Shown: positions 5,009 through 5,557 of the stretch, in pieces
How the letters are laid out: each line of letters opens with the position of its first letter
Position numbering within the stretch: the stretch's first letter is position 1
Assembly: GCA_041744735.1 (NCBI GenBank)
Contig: JBGTKH010000019.1
Coordinates: 1 to 5,557, forward strand
Direction: 5' to 3'
Length of the DNA: 5,557 nt
Origin: JBGTKH01 sp041744735
GTDB taxonomy: Bacteria > Planctomycetota > Planctomycetia > Pirellulales > Pirellulaceae
Position numbers and translations under genes: made by a program
The notes under the pieces: generated by a model
What the model saw: only the letters and a program-made list of their open reading frames with translations
Databases searched by the model: none
Told to the model about the DNA's origin: nothing

Positions 5009-5557
5009 ATGGCCGATGTCCGAGTCAGCCGTGCTCAAGTCGAGTCCGGCCAACTGCCACGAATATGCATGTGCTGCGGTGCGCCCGCCACGGTCTACAA
5101 AGAGCACAAGTTCAACTATCAGCCGACGTGGATGATCGTGTGCCAGTTGCTGGTGCCGGCGATCATCCGCTGGATCTTGGCTTCGCGAAAGGTGATTGCC
5201 AAAGCGCCGTTGTGTCCCAGTCACGCGCACCGGTTGCGCTTACCTTACTACATGCAACTGGCGCTGCTGGCAGTGCTGCTGTTGTTGCTGCTTATCTGCA
5301 TCGTGGCCATTTCGCTGAACGCGATGGAATCGATTGGCATCGTGCTGGCCATATTCTTGCTGCTGATACTGCCGGCCGGAATTATTGGCGTGATTGTCGT
5401 CCAGGTGCTGACGCCGCGTGCGGTGGTGATCGATCCGAAATTTATCGAGTTCACGCACGTGGCGCCGGCATTTGCCAGCGCGCTCGGGCAGCGTTCGTCG
5501 CCAGCCGCGGCGGGATACGGAAGCTTTGGCGGCGCTGCGGCAATGCCGGGCCAATGG
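5009..5557 (+). CDS. Membrane protein with CxxC/CxxH zinc-binding-like motif, C-terminus beyond window
   Basis: 183 codons are open from ATG 5009 to the window end, with no stop. The short N-terminal part holds C20-x2-C23 (also C22) in ICMCCGAPAT, and C69-x2-H72 in PLCPSHAHR; together these look like a four-ligand zinc site. Residues 42-57 are hydrophobic but are interrupted by P50 and R54, and probably form an amphipathic or re-entrant segment between the two metal half-sites. Two clear membrane helices follow: about 82-103, very Leu-rich, and 108-134. The tail after 135 is soluble, moving from a short beta-like stretch (AVVIDPKFIEFTHV) to a Gly/Ala/Ser/Pro-rich end. The start is supported by GGGAGG eight bases upstream. 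I do not recognise a named family. The gene is divergent from the STAS operon; no functional link is evident. Confidence 0.85.
   Translation, partial: MADVRVSRAQVESGQLPRICMCCGAPATVYKEHKFNYQPTWMIVCQLLVPAIIRWILASRKVIAKAPLCPSHAHRLRLPYYMQLALLAVLLLLLLICIVAISLNAMESIGIVLAIFLLLILPAGIIGVIVVQVLTPRAVVIDPKFIEFTHVAPAFASALGQRSSPAAAGYGSFGGAAAMPGQW

Overview
The window is a GC-rich bacterial chromosomal segment with six protein genes, two of them cut by the window edges. The gene types suggest a planctomycete, possibly of the Pirellulales: a secreted esterase whose oxyanion-hole motif is FFGGGW, an uncharacterised protein combining an RNA polymerase alpha-CTD-like region with a sigma-4-like helix-turn-helix, and a small membrane protein with paired Cys/His ligands. 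This is inferred from protein character only. There is no rRNA, tRNA or marker gene to confirm it.

Layout. (1) Positions 1-1233, minus strand: a flavin-containing monooxygenase (FMO) without its C-terminus. (2) Positions 1234-1584: a divergent intergenic region with a strong sigma-70-like promoter candidate reading rightward (TTGACC, 17 bp, TAAAAT) and two palindromes. (3) Positions 1585-3459, plus strand: a two-gene operon of the putative DNA-binding protein and a classical short-chain dehydrogenase/reductase (SDR), 12 bp apart. (4) Positions 3460-3525: a short convergent gap without a clear terminator. (5) Positions 4800-3526, minus strand: a second two-gene unit, a free-standing STAS-domain protein followed 15 bp later by a secreted alpha/beta hydrolase. 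(6) Positions 4801-5008: a divergent intergenic region with an AT-rich palindrome. (7) Positions 5009-5557, plus strand: the start of a two-TM membrane protein with a probable zinc-binding CxxC/CxxH set.

The genes do not form one recognisable pathway. The FMO, SDR and esterase are generic redox or hydrolytic enzymes with unknown substrates. The regulatory-looking proteins are the HhH/HTH protein and the STAS protein, each in an operon with an enzyme. I found no CRISPR array, mobile element, RNA gene, toxin-antitoxin pair or defence system. The points most worth a second look are the domain combination of the HhH/HTH protein, the Asn at the usual STAS phospho-acceptor position, the unclear start of the FMO inside a 22-bp palindrome, and the promoter with a long leader before the HhH/HTH operon.
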